Notes under the pieces: model-generated
What the model was told of the DNA's origin: nothing
Databases searched by the model: none
What the model saw: the letters and a program-made list of their open reading frames with translations, nothing else
Made by a program: the position numbers and the translations under genes
From: Angiostrongylus vasorum
Taxonomy: Eukaryota > Nematoda > Chromadorea > Rhabditida > Metastrongylidae
NCBI GenBank assembly: GCA_018806985.1
Contig: JADANN010000375.1
Span: forward strand, 2,356,001 to 2,420,000
Length of the DNA: 64,000 bases
Direction of reading: 5' to 3'
Shown: positions 54,855-64,000 of the stretch, piece by piece
Layout: every line of letters starts with the position of its first letter
Numbering within the stretch: position 1 is the stretch's first letter

Positions 54855-55319
54855 CTATTTCGGTTCCTCTCGGATGAATTTAATATACTCAGATTGCTCA
54901 TTGAATAATTCAAAGCATTTGTCCATCTCCTCCTGAATAGGGAAGATGACAAAACAATCATCTATATTTCTGCAATAGAGTAGGGGCCGGAGATCGATAA
55001 CCGGGGCTTCTATTTTAGACATGAACGCAATGGCGAGAGTTGGTGCCAACCGCTGTCCCATTGCCAGCCCTCTCATTTGCGCGTATAATTTCCCAGACCA
55101 TCTGAAGATGGAACTGTTTAGGCACTCTTTTAAGAGAGCCATAAGCTGCAGAATAGACAAGCCATGCATGTATATTCCTCCTTCATGTTTAACAAGAAGT
55201 TCGTGGATGGCTTGCACTGCGGAGTCATTCGATACGTTGGTGTAAGGCGCGGAAACGTCGAATGACCACATCACGTACGCGTTGTTGGGAGACGCGTTAC
55301 GTAGACGTTCTAGCAACAT
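54855..55319 (-). pseudogene. PLE-C reverse transcriptase domain
   Basis: 154 codons: motif A SFDVSAPYTNVSND (D21), motif B QMRGLAMGQRLAP (81-93), motif C NIDD (118-121, where the tyrosine of YIDD is asparagine), then FELFNEQSEYIKFIREEPK. Both active-site aspartates remain, but the finger region upstream (55330-55480) is broken by stops. Confidence 0.88.
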
Positions 55320-55478
55320 ATGGGTGTTCGTGAGGTGAGCTGGAATATGGATAAGCAGTTGCGTAAGTATTCGGCCTAGAAACCATGTTATTCTATCCGT
55401 TGGCCCATCTACACAGCTGATGAAAGGGTTTAACCTTGTAGATAAAGGGCTGATAGACGCGATATCACCAGCTAATAC

Positions 55479-55790
55479 TTACTTATGTGTATTAATAAGT
55501 AAGTATAAAACGGAACATGTTGGTCGATCTAATTTATAATGCGAAATAACGGATGGTTTTAAACCCGCTGCCTTTACTACTGTGACCCATTCATTGTTAA
55601 GTTTTCGGTTTTGCCTTTTGTCTTCCTTTTCAGACGATGGGCGATAAAGGGTAACATCACTAAGATGTTCCTCTGTTATCTTAATATCTAACTGCCGAGG
55701 AATAACTACTAACACTTTCCCTTTATCATTAACTGATAGTCTAATGGTCTTCCAATTTTGTTGGGGGGCTCGCTGATATATGAATACCAA
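55479..55790 (-). pseudogene. PLE-C N-terminal region and RT fingers
   Basis: 103 codons: IRLSVNDKGKVLVVIPRQLD, TLYRPSSEKEDKRQNRKL and LYLLINTHK. Corresponds to PLE-A 34300-34030. Confidence 0.82.
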
Positions 55791-57179
55791 GTAGTTAAGT
55801 AGATTAGGTCGGATTAGCTGCTCGCCTTTGCCTGTGCCACACGGGGCTTTTGTTGATTAGTAGTCACAATGCTGGGTACTTCAAAGTTGGGTAATTAAAC
55901 CGTTTATACCGTTTATTTACAAAGTATTTACACGATAACGCAGACTAGAAATGTATGTACAATAAATTGCAAGTAAGGTGGTTCAGTAGGTGGTAATCTG
56001 AGTAAGTAGAATACACTAACAATTATGTACAGCAATACAAATACGCGATAGTAATACACTGCGTTTAACATAAAAAGGTTAAACGAGACAATTAACATGC
56101 TATAAGAGAAACGAAAGATGTGTGAAGATTATATGGTGCTGAAATGAGCGTTTAGGAGACTAAGTCTCCATAAAGCTTAAGAGAGTAATCTAATATAGCA
56201 GGTGTTGCAAGGATGTGCAGTGACAAACTTATGAATGAATGCAACTGTTCAGTTTAATAGTATGAGGATAAGGGGCTAATACATAAGATGTAGTTGTTCG
56301 AAGAGTTGCCGTGGCCAGGCACGAGTAATGATGCATTGGACACACAAGCATTAGATGCGAGTTGTAAAATAAATTACAGTCAAGCCAATTGGATGATAAG
56401 CAAACATTATGGCTTGTAGTGGCATTATTAAGACTTAACATGGTTCAAGAAGGTGTAATACTATGTAATTTATGTTCCAGTAAGATGAGACATAGGTACA
56501 CGTTGATGACGTGGTACCTAGCCAAGAGGTGCACTGTTACAGGAAACCGAGATTGGTGAAGCAAGAGCAAGGGTCTTTATTTAACAATATTCCCACCTAA
56601 TCAAATGGAATCAGTTGCGAAAAAATGAGATTAAGCAGGAGAAAGGGTGAAGAAGAACGACGGCGATGTCCACGTGTCGTCAGAAGGCAAATGGCCGTGC
56701 TAAGAGGCGTGGCTAGATCCGAGCGGCTGGTCGCCCCTAAACAAGGCGTCGTGCCTGGTATTATGTCCGGTGGTGTATTCGATGGTTATAGTTGCCGTAT
56801 TTACTGGCGTGCCCAGTGGTTAGGATGGGATATGAATGTAGGGCACTCGGCACCATCAGAACATGTAAAGAATAAAGTTACAACAGAGAACATTATTTTC
56901 TATTAGATAATGTTTATTGTTTGACTTGCCGACACTCCGGCCCAGCTTTGTTAAATTCGCCATCGCTTTTGGTTCCTTTGTCGCGGAAGAGTAGTCTGCG
57001 ACACCAGTTGAGTGCACGAAATACTAACCAGGAAGGAAATATTATCAGTCAGGGTAGCAATAGTGAATATACGCGAAACGATTAGTGCTCCGAGCGTTGA
57101 AATGAAGCCATAGGTGAGTCCTATTAACAATAGCAGACAGAATAATGCAGTTATTAATGTCTATTGGTCGACTTGTCGA
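55791..57179 (+). repeat. ~1.39 kb insert in PLE-C with diverged module T
   Basis: Contains a diverged T (TGTGCCACACGG near 55834; ATGTACAATAAATTGCAAGT near 55951) and a segment at 56640-56930 resembling 40940-41140 (GCCCAGTGGTTAGGATGGGA near 56811). The order is T then this segment, as in 40330-41290. The plus-strand frame 56625-56906 is basic (RRKGEEERRRCPRVVRR) but matches no family I know. Confidence 0.6.
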
Positions 57180-57430
57180 CAAATTCATTAATGCTTTAAT
57201 TTCTCTCATACCACATACTGTGAGGTTAGAGATATACTTTCTATCGCGATACTGGAAAGCGATTTGGTAACGTCGTCCGAAAACATGCGAAACTTCGTAT
57301 CAATTTCGACATTGTGGTGCAGCTGTCTGGAGAACGCTCTGTGGGAAGGAGTTGGTGGTAATGGCGCCATTTCTTCGTTTTCATTTCTATTTAATATTTC
57401 TTCTTTGGCCTAATAGAGGAGTCGATCTTA
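57180..57430 (-). pseudogene. Detached PLE-C N-terminus
   Basis: Minus strand: KFRMFSDDVTKSL, then after a frameshift QYRDRKYISNLTVCGMREIK, matching PLE-A's HYRAKRYSSNLTEVQKHGMR. It extends further N-terminal than PLE-A (APLPPTPSHRAFSRQLHH), so it carries the most complete PLE start in the window. Confidence 0.72.
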
Positions 57431-57639
57431 AAGTTCATACAGGCTGCATGCGATCCTACGCATAGTCATTTTAGAAATGGGTTGTGATGGTGAAAAACTT
57501 GGACACAATTCTAGAAGTGAGCGCGCGTTCTCAGGTAAGGTCATGCCTCCAAGTACCGTGACCCTAGATAATCTTGGTGCTTTATCAACCCTATTTTGAC
57601 TATTATCAGAAGCATAAAGAATTTGTTTGACTGATTCCA

Positions 57640-58600
57640 TTAAATTCTAGAACAGAACATGTAAGTAAACCTGCTCCAAGTCACAGGCGGCTTGCGTGCG
57701 GTCGCAAAGCGGCTCCCAGCGCTCGACAGAATTTCAAATCGATATATTCAATATTTGTATACAACTCCTACAGTCACTGGTTATGCGTCATTCACAATCG
57801 ATTGATGTGTATCCTGTTAATGAGAATCAAAAGTGAATCGAGGGCCGCAAACCAGCGATAAGAAACACCTCCATGAAGTGACAAACATGTGTCAAGCTTG
57901 AGAAGTCATCGAGAACGGATTGTTAAGGTGTTGTTCTTTTCTAAAGTGTTACATTGATTGAACTTCATCGTCCTGTTGCGTTTGCAAAGACACACTTAGA
58001 ACGACGTCGCTCCCGCCCTCCTCCACAGAATCTTGGATGCGACGACATTTCCGTCTGTGGAACTCGCATGTCTGCTGTAATTGTAATTCGAAACTCCGAG
58101 ACATTTTATCGCTCTGATAAGGTGACAAATAACCGAGCAGATTTGTAACGAGTTTGCACCATTGTGGATGTGCACTAGGCATCAGCGGAATGAATGATTT
58201 TAGCAAGAATAGGATTTCAAGCAGTAGTATTATCAAAGCAGGTGTTTAAAAAAATATTTATTTTACTATCCACGGAAGACCCATTGAGAATATATTTCTC
58301 GTGAAATATTCCCTTTCTTCCACTTCAACAGCTGTTGTACCAACCGTGCATTTGTGTTTATTGTTCCTGTCATGTAACACATTGTGTTCTGAATTAGTTG
58401 ACACAACACCCGTGTGCCTGCCTTACATTCACACTCATTTTTAAACATTGGGCAGGCCACTGGGCATGCTACAGGATACGGCTCGTTGCTTGGGGGCTGG
58501 ACCCCTGAACCTGCGCCTTGAGCCAAGAACTCATTACGCTTGCACACCCTAGCAGTGCCATTTGCCTTATGACAAGGCGCGTAGTTCACCGTCACCCTTG
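57640..58600 (-). repeat. Module Y and T-distal segment, inverted (start of C4)
   Basis: 57640-58150 is the inverse of parts of Y (GACGTCGCTCCC near 58002); 58200-58600 is the inverse of 41290-41070. The minus-strand frame 58266-58595 (109 codons, with a CPMFKNECECKAGTRVLCQ stretch) is cysteine-rich but not conserved as protein in the other copy. Confidence 0.65.
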
Positions 58601-59155
58601 CATCATCACTTGCCCTCCCACCTAATCTTTTCTTTCACAACTCTTTCGTTTCAGCTAGGCAAAACAGTGTTTAGTGAGGTCTTATGTTCTTGTATTATTA
58701 ACACATTCAGGTTATCATTAATGCTCATGTAACCACTACTCGTTGTCAATATAACAATTCTCTCAAATACTTGCATTGTTCACAAGTACTCCACCCCGAA
58801 GAATCTTCCTCCTCATTGCTAAAACAACACTTTCATCGCTACCACATTCTTGCACTGTGATAATGTAAATTCTTAAGCTGTTCTAGTTGCAATAATACTG
58901 TTACATGAACAGTACTCCCTGCTCATATCTCACACTCTCATAAATCTGCTTCATAGAGGTCTACATCATTGTTAGTGCAGTTTGTTTAGTTGTATTACTA
59001 CCCACTGAACTACTTTACTTGTAATTTATTGTACATACATTCCGAATCTCGTTATATTGTCTTTTAAATGTCATGTGCATAAACGGCTTACCTACCGAGG
59101 TTTGAGGTGTGGTAAACCGCTACAAGTCAAGATCAATCGCGTGGCAAACTTATTA

Positions 59156-59189
<34 letters not shown>

Positions 59190-59250
59190 CATCCGTTGTC
59201 TTACGCTGTAAAACCTTATACTATACACTATTTATATAGATTTAATGGTT
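58600..59250 (-). repeat. Module T in C4
   Basis: Inverse of 40200-40870 and direct match to L 1-320 (GTTTGTTTAGTTGTATTACT near 58981). An (AC)n tract interrupts it. Confidence 0.75.
59157..59187. repeat. (AC)n microsatellite
   Basis: Perfect CA dinucleotide run. L has only a short CACACACAC at the equivalent position (about 243-252), so this is a recent expansion. Confidence 0.97.
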
Positions 59251-60265
59251 CCTGCATAGAAGTATGTCTCGGGAATCTCCGGGGCTAGGTCATTCACCAT
59301 CTCCGTTTCCTGACTTAGATAGACGTAACTGGAGCAATTCGTAGCTACTCGTTCACTTGAGCTTGAATGGGGGGGACGTAACCAATCCGTTATTCGTGAA
59401 AATCGTTTTTAGATTTGTTCGGAGACCAATTTTTTCCACAGACTTTGTCAAAGTCAACTTTTTCTTCCAACTATAGCCTCAGCTTAACTGGGTACAATGC
59501 CGATTTGCACTCCACAGATCAATCCCGTTGACGGGTGATTGCTGATGGCAGTGATCGGTAGAACTCGCTGAGAGACAGACGAAAAGAAGGACCCGCCTGG
59601 GGTGGTGGTGAGCGCGCTACTCCCCGGAAAGGACAATTGCGCGTTCGTTCTCCACCGTAGACACCTGCGGTCCGGAGTTTTGCAAATATCTCAGCATCAC
59701 TGCGGTTGTTACACAAATAGTACCCTGCCGTGAAAGCTAGTAAAAGGCAGTAAATACAAAAAAAATGAGTCGAAAGCCTTCTTCAAACCGATGAAAGTGA
59801 GACAGAGTGGTCTTTTGTACTCTCGTGATACTTCGATCAGTCTTGTTCTCGCGTGGATGTGGTCCATCGTACTGAATAATTTTGGAGATCCAGCTTCCTC
59901 ATATGGCTATCCTTCGTCTAGTGTTGTGTCAATTCTGTTTAGAACAACTCGAGTGAAAAACTTTGCAGATGACAGACAGCAAGTAGATTGTGCGACAGTC
60001 GGCGATGTCTTGGAGATCACCCTTCGTAAACAATAGCACGGTCTTGCTGGCGTTCCATTGAATAGCGACGTTGCATTCAGACAGGCGACGTGTGAAGAAC
60101 CGAGCCAGCGTGTTTTTCACCGATGGAATAGCATGTCAGGTTTTGAAAGGGAGAACTGGTGTTCGGCATATCCACCCTCCTTTATTTCATATAAGAGCAA
60201 GAAGAGTATCTATTGAAGAGACTGCATAGTAATCGCGAATGATTTTCTTCTCCCACGGATGTCCC
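59250..60265 (-). pseudogene. RTE-A reverse transcriptase half in C4
   Basis: Minus-strand RTE-A RT. It starts at an EKIIRDYY-like block (60250), continues KNTLARFFTRRLSECNV, VLLFTKGDLQDIADCR and the DHIHARTRLIEVSREYK-like block, then reaches the T side. An S1 monomer (59465-59760) splits it, removing the palm. It points away from the 5' half at 60285, so this element has the same inverted structure as the palindrome copies but keeps more sequence at the junction. Confidence 0.82.
59465..59760 (+). repeat. S1 monomer inserted in RTE-A
   Basis: CTCAGCTTAACTGGGTACAA near 59472, CTGGGGTGGTGGTGAGCGCG, GCGTTCGTTCTCCACCG and TACCCTGCCGTGAAAG, followed by an A-rich tract (59755-59767). Insertion into the RT fixes S1 as mobile after RTE-A. 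Confidence 0.75.
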
Positions 60266-60284
60266 TCATATTGGAGTCACAGGT

Positions 60285-60830
60285 CGGTTAGTCACAGGCA
60301 TCGTGGCGCGTCTCCAGGTGGCGGATAGGGGGTTAATCGAAGACCAAAGTCGACTTTCGCTTCCTTTGGGACGCAGATGGATCCAATGGATAGATTCCTT
60401 CTTTCTGCTGCGCGAATTTGGCGCATACTCTCTGTATTTACGAGGCGTATTCATGGATTCATGCCTGGATGTGCTCTCGTTTTCGCGGATTCTATTCTAT
60501 GACTTAATTCGGCCAAAAGCCAGAAATGAAGTAACAATGAAGTGTATGGGATGTTGCTGGGAGTTTTTTCCAACAATTATGCACCACGTGTACTGTGGAA
60601 ACGACTGGCAAGCTACTTGTGAGTATAGCTAGCTTCGACGTTCAAATCGCAGCAGCTATAGGTAGGTATCGGAAAAACTAAACACAGTACAAGATACGGG
60701 CCTCAGTCCTCTGACCCAGGAAGAGCCCGATTCGGCAGTGCTGGGTAGGACGAGTACTAAGAGGCTGCTAAAACCTTAGTGCCATGTAGATTGACTAATT
60801 CGCAAAGGTATGGTGACGATCTGTACCTAC
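60285..60830 (+). other. RTE-A 5'UTR in C4
   Basis: Matches 37695-38290 (CGTGGCGCGTCTCCAGGTGG at 60302). Starts about 20 bases from the inverted RT half, so the 5' half appears full length. Confidence 0.72.
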
Positions 60831-61965
60831 AATGCACGATACTTGCATCTGAGTCCTCGATAGAAGACTTGATCATGCAAGCGAGAAGGATAAGGTACGA
60901 CGTCATCGGCCTGGCCGAGACGAGACGATGCTACCCATTCAACGCCGTCTATGACACCGGAGAAAAAACTGTTCTTCGGAATATGCGACGATACAGGATT
61001 CAGATGCGTCGACCTTGTCAACACAAATTTGGCCATAACATTGGTTCACTCGAACAAGTAACAAACCCAATTGGGCCTTTACGATTGAAGGAACGTGGAC
61101 CAACATTGACTTTGACAATCTTCGTCGTTTACTCACCGATATCAAGCTATAATGAAAAAAGAAGTCGAAGCGTTCCATGTGGACTTGGAGAATTTCTACA
61201 GAGAGGATTATACGTTCTTCAAGGTCATTATTGGAGATTTTGGAGGTATGATTGGACCCAGAACGTCTGAAGAACAACACATTGAGATCCACATATTAGA
61301 ATGGGACGAGCAGCGTGAGTGGCTCTCTGAGCCTATCATGACGACCGAGATCATCCATGTTTAACTTGCAATTCCAGAAGCCCCACCCTCAACGCTCGAC
61401 GTGAGGGTCTCCCAATGGAGAGTACCATGACGAAATAGACCACATCATAGTTAACCGAAGGTTTTTGTCTAACCGATATCGCTGTTGTCCAAAAATTTTA
61501 CACAGGATCAGACCACCGTCTCCTTTGTCCAAGATTCTATTTCTCGCACAAAGGAGAAAAAAAGCCGGTAAATTCAAAAACCGAAATCCCAGAACCACCA
61601 CAAAGTGGGACTTATTCAGTTCATTAGTCGGTTCGTGGGAGGATGGCAACATCGACGAAGGGAAACGAGTGGTTGATCCAATATTTTCACTGTATAGCTA
61701 TAAAAAGCTGAGAGTTTGATAATAATCAACAGAAATCTGTCTCCAGAAACACTCGAGCTGATACGCTCACGAGGTGTCTCCCCGATCAACAGGCAGCCTC
61801 GAACTCACTTCGGAGCTTGCAAAACGTTACAAAGAGGAGTGAAAGAAAATCTCAGCCAGAGATGAGCAGCAGTTATGGTCGAAGCTGCAGAGGCTGGAAA
61901 GAGCATTTGCAATGCCCACCGAAGCTTCTCCAACTGCAAAACCATGATGATTTCATTTCGATACT
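60830..61965 (+). pseudogene. RTE-A endonuclease and linker in C4
   Basis: EN domain: [20 protein letters not shown] and [20 protein letters not shown] (the catalytic-glutamate motif ETRR kept, near 60918), then [35 protein letters not shown] (GDFNAKVGPR in the family; N lost) and IDHIIVNRRF-like sequence near 61440. A frameshift separates the first and second halves. The linker (61700-61965) includes LETLELIRSRG-like and AEAGKSI-like pieces. It matches L 1250-1790 at its end. Confidence 0.86.
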
Positions 61966-61989
61966 CGAATAGAACTGTTGCAGCTCATG

Positions 61990-62300
61990 TCGAATGCAGT
62001 GAATTATAACTTCAATGATGCTGAGATATTTGCAAAACTCTGGACCGCAGGTTTCTGTTGTGGTGAACGAACGCGCTATTAACATTTCCGGGGAGTAACA
62101 CGTTCACCACAACACCATGCAGGTCCTTTGTTTCGCTTGTCTCTCAGCTAGTTCTATCGATCTTTTGCCATCAGCATTCACCAGTCAGCGGGATTGATCT
62201 AGCGGGCCCAAATCGGCAACGAACCCAGTTAAGCTGAGGCTGCAGTTATAATCACAATTTTAACTTATTATTTACTGCCTACTCTTTTTGATGAACACTT
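61990..62300 (-). repeat. S1 unit in C4
   Basis: GCTGAGATATTTGCAAAACT, CACCACAACACCATGCAGG and GTTAAGCTGAGGCTGCAG. Followed by a partial forward S1 (62300-62425, CACCTGCGGTCCGGAGTTTT). Confidence 0.76.
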
Positions 62301-62425
62301 TGAGGAACACTTTTCGCCACCGCAGACACCTGCGGTCCGGAGTTTTGCAAATATCTCAGCATCGTTAAAGTTATATTTGGCAATATATATCCTGCAACTA
62401 AAAAGAGTAGGCAGTAAATCATAAT
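62300..62425 (+). repeat. S1 partial unit
   Basis: Forward S1 3' half beginning GCCACCGCAGACACC and ending AGAGTAGGCAGTAAATC. Tail-to-tail with the previous unit rather than head-to-head. Confidence 0.72.
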
Positions 62426-62958
62426 TTAAAAAACCAGTGAATTATATGATTGATGTTGAGGTTAATATAGAGTCGGTTTTGTGAATTGCCTTCTTTATTT
62501 CATCAAGAAAACAACATGTAGAAAATTTCCAACAAAAGGCAAATAACGAATGGTCCACAGTAGCCACACTGCTTGATTTAGGTTTGATTTCGGTCCCTAG
62601 TCTTAGCAAATCCCCCCATTCCTTGGAGGACAAAAAACACGATGGATCGGTAGTCCTTCGTTAGTTGTTTTGCATACCAAATAACATATCCATACCTTTG
62701 TGACGCGTAATGGAGCAGGCAAATTTCGTATCCCTGGGATAGGTAAACACAAATCATTACCGTTTACTTTTTTTGGGGAAAATTTGCTTGGAAAACTTGC
62801 CCAAATCTGAATTGAGGTGAAATAGGTAGATTCTGAATTGGCGATGTCACGTTGTGCAGACTCCAGTTTTTTATCATTACAGAAATGACGACGATCCGAT
62901 AGCAGTGTGGCTCGTATGTTTCGTGCAAAGACGACAAATATGTTGCAGATCCAGAGCA

Positions 62959-62989
62959 AAAGAAGAAGAAGAAGAAGAAGGAGAAGAAG
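62959..62989. repeat. (GAA)n microsatellite
   Basis: AGAAGAAGAAG run, expanded from a shorter purine tract at L 2405-2435. Confidence 0.95.
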
Positions 62990-63369
62990 CAAATAAGTTA
63001 GTGAAAAGGATTTCAGTGCCTATAGAGATGAATGACACCTGATAACCTGTCAAGTTGCGCTCCGTAGACGACGGGCAGCTAGAAATGTTTGCAGGAATTT
63101 GTTGCCTCACCTATTTCGGCTATAACACTTACTTAACTTGCCAAATTTAATGAGTAACCCTTTAGGCGATTTGAACTTCATCTCCAACACTGTTGAATTA
63201 CTTGATTAATTCATAACCATCTTCTTAATTGCTGTCAGTGTCTTAACTGCTCTCAGTGGTCGTAACAACAAAATAAGTCCCACTATTTCTCCTCCTTGAC
63301 AACACCAAAACTGCAGAGCGAAAGCACTCAACATTTAACATTTGCAAGCAACATAACCGTATACGACTA

Positions 63370-63385
63370 ATATATATATATATAC
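63370..63385. repeat. (TA)n microsatellite
   Basis: Short perfect TA run near the end of module U. Confidence 0.9.
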
Positions 63386-63819
63386 CTCCAAAGGAATTTG
63401 AAAACAGCTTCTATCGAGTAATTCTTCATCCCAGTGGCCTTTTACAGAGCGAAAGTAGGTTCAACTGGATACTTCTGCTTGACCTCATGCAAATGCGGCT
63501 TACAGAAGGTGCCGTGCTCTCTTTGGATGTCATAGACTTTTGAGCAATAGCCAATGGATCTAGCAATCACCGAATAGCCTGACAACGTTTTTAAGACAAG
63601 TGTTGTACACAAACGAAAGCAATAAAGCATCAAAAACAACTAAAAGTGAAACAAAACCAACAAATCAACTAGAGAACATGTCGTACGAAAGGGCATCTGG
63701 TAGTGGCGACAGTCTTACGTTTCTGGCGTGGGACAACGATCGAGTATCTAGGACTTGCTGATGGTAATATATTATTACGTATCATTGAGCTGAAACTATG
63801 CCATAAGGAACACAGCTCT

Positions 63820-63960
63820 TATCGATCCTTGAAGGATGCACTCGATTCACATCGGTGAGGTGGATGAATGCATATCTGGCCTATACGGCGATTCGTGGCG
63901 ACCTAAAGCCCGTGCTGATACACTCCCAGACAAGTCCGGCATTAATTCGACAAGCCCGCA
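63820..63960 (+). repeat. Module V fragment at the window edge
   Basis: Resembles 3930-4090 and 14940-15090 (GAATGCATATCTGGCCTATA near 63866). C4 therefore probably continues along the L-arm order beyond the window. Confidence 0.6.
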
Positions 63961-64000
63961 AGGATGAAAGGCAGGCTGAATCGTTCGATCCAGTCTGTAT

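Larger units (their letters stand above)
53781..55790 (-). mobile_element. PLE-C, interrupted by a T-containing insert
   Basis: Minus-strand PLE with N-terminal (55790-55479), RT (55319-54855), linker (54658-54326) and a decayed endonuclease, ending with the hammerhead-like motif. Its N-terminal part starts at KTIRLSVNDKG, exactly where the fragment at 57180-57430 stops (MREIKALMNL). The two are best explained as one element split by about 1.39 kb. More diverged from PLE-A/B than those are from each other. Confidence 0.88.
62430..63815. repeat. Module U in C4
   Basis: Direct copy of 1810-3480 (GAGGTTAATATAGAGTCGG near 62459; GGCGATGTCACGTTGTGCAG near 62841). It includes a (GAA)n tract at 62959-62989 and a (TA)n tract at 63370-63385 not seen in the other copies. 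No gene. Confidence 0.72.

Noticed and set aside
56625..56906. Basic 93-codon frame as a retroelement nucleocapsid-like ORF
   Set aside because: It has no zinc-knuckle CCHC pattern and the related segment near 40940-41140 is not open in the same frame.
58266..58595. Cysteine-rich 109-codon frame as a secreted parasite protein
   Set aside because: It has no signal peptide at its start, and the inverted relative at 41077-41289 differs at all codon positions, so protein-level selection is not supported.

Overview
This window looks like repeat-dense nuclear DNA from a clade V (strongylid) nematode, most likely a hookworm-type parasite such as Ancylostoma or Necator. The evidence is AT-rich non-coding DNA, nematode-style splice acceptors, two RTE-clade non-LTR retrotransposon families whose protein motifs I recognise as very abundant in hookworm genomes, and Penelope-like elements (PLEs) with GIY-YIG endonucleases. 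The species is an inference. I see no complete host gene; nearly everything recognisable is a broken mobile element or a duplicated repeat block.

Labels used below. RTE-A and RTE-B: two RTE-clade retrotransposons. PLE-A to PLE-D: Penelope-like elements; a detached N-terminal piece of PLE-C lies at 57180-57430. S1 and S2: related short repeats with tRNA-like A/B boxes, often in head-to-head foldback pairs. M1, T, U, V, W, X, Y, D: unclassified repeat modules that recur here.

Layout. Positions 1-24590 form a giant imperfect palindrome: left arm L (1-9936), unmatched spacer (9937-15199), right arm R (15200-24590). L runs off the left edge. Each arm, going inward, holds T, an RTE-A copy whose 5' and 3' halves point in opposite directions, U, D, V, W, S1/S2 foldbacks and M1. 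Similarity between the arms is patchy: nearly identical in the outer ~1.8 kb and inner ~1.3 kb, clearly lower between. From 24300 to 27020 come T, a TOPORS-like RING-finger gene relic on the minus strand, and an RTE-B copy. 27060-32290 holds Y, D, S2, a likely host terminal exon (28752-28865) and a truncated RTE-A copy. 32296-36210 is a head-to-head pair of PLEs. 36215-42720 has an M1 copy, the longest RTE-A copy (5'UTR, EN, RT), T, Y and D.

44310-52715 is a third copy (C3) of the R-side sequence in direct orientation: X inverted, then W/V blocks, then PLE-D in place of U and RTE-A, then T, a second RING relic and a second RTE-B copy. 53040-57430 holds inverted D/Y and PLE-C, split by a ~1.4 kb T-containing insert. 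57640-63960 (C4) resembles L in the same orientation, with a longer version of the inverted RTE-A structure, and runs off the right edge.

The region therefore reads as a nested segmental-duplication array built from retroelements, with signs of gene conversion between copies. No operon or pathway can be described. The most interesting items are the palindrome and its mosaic divergence, the shared inverted RTE-A structure, hammerhead-ribozyme-like motifs at PLE ends, SINE foldbacks, the PLE interrupted by T, and two captured RING-gene relics.
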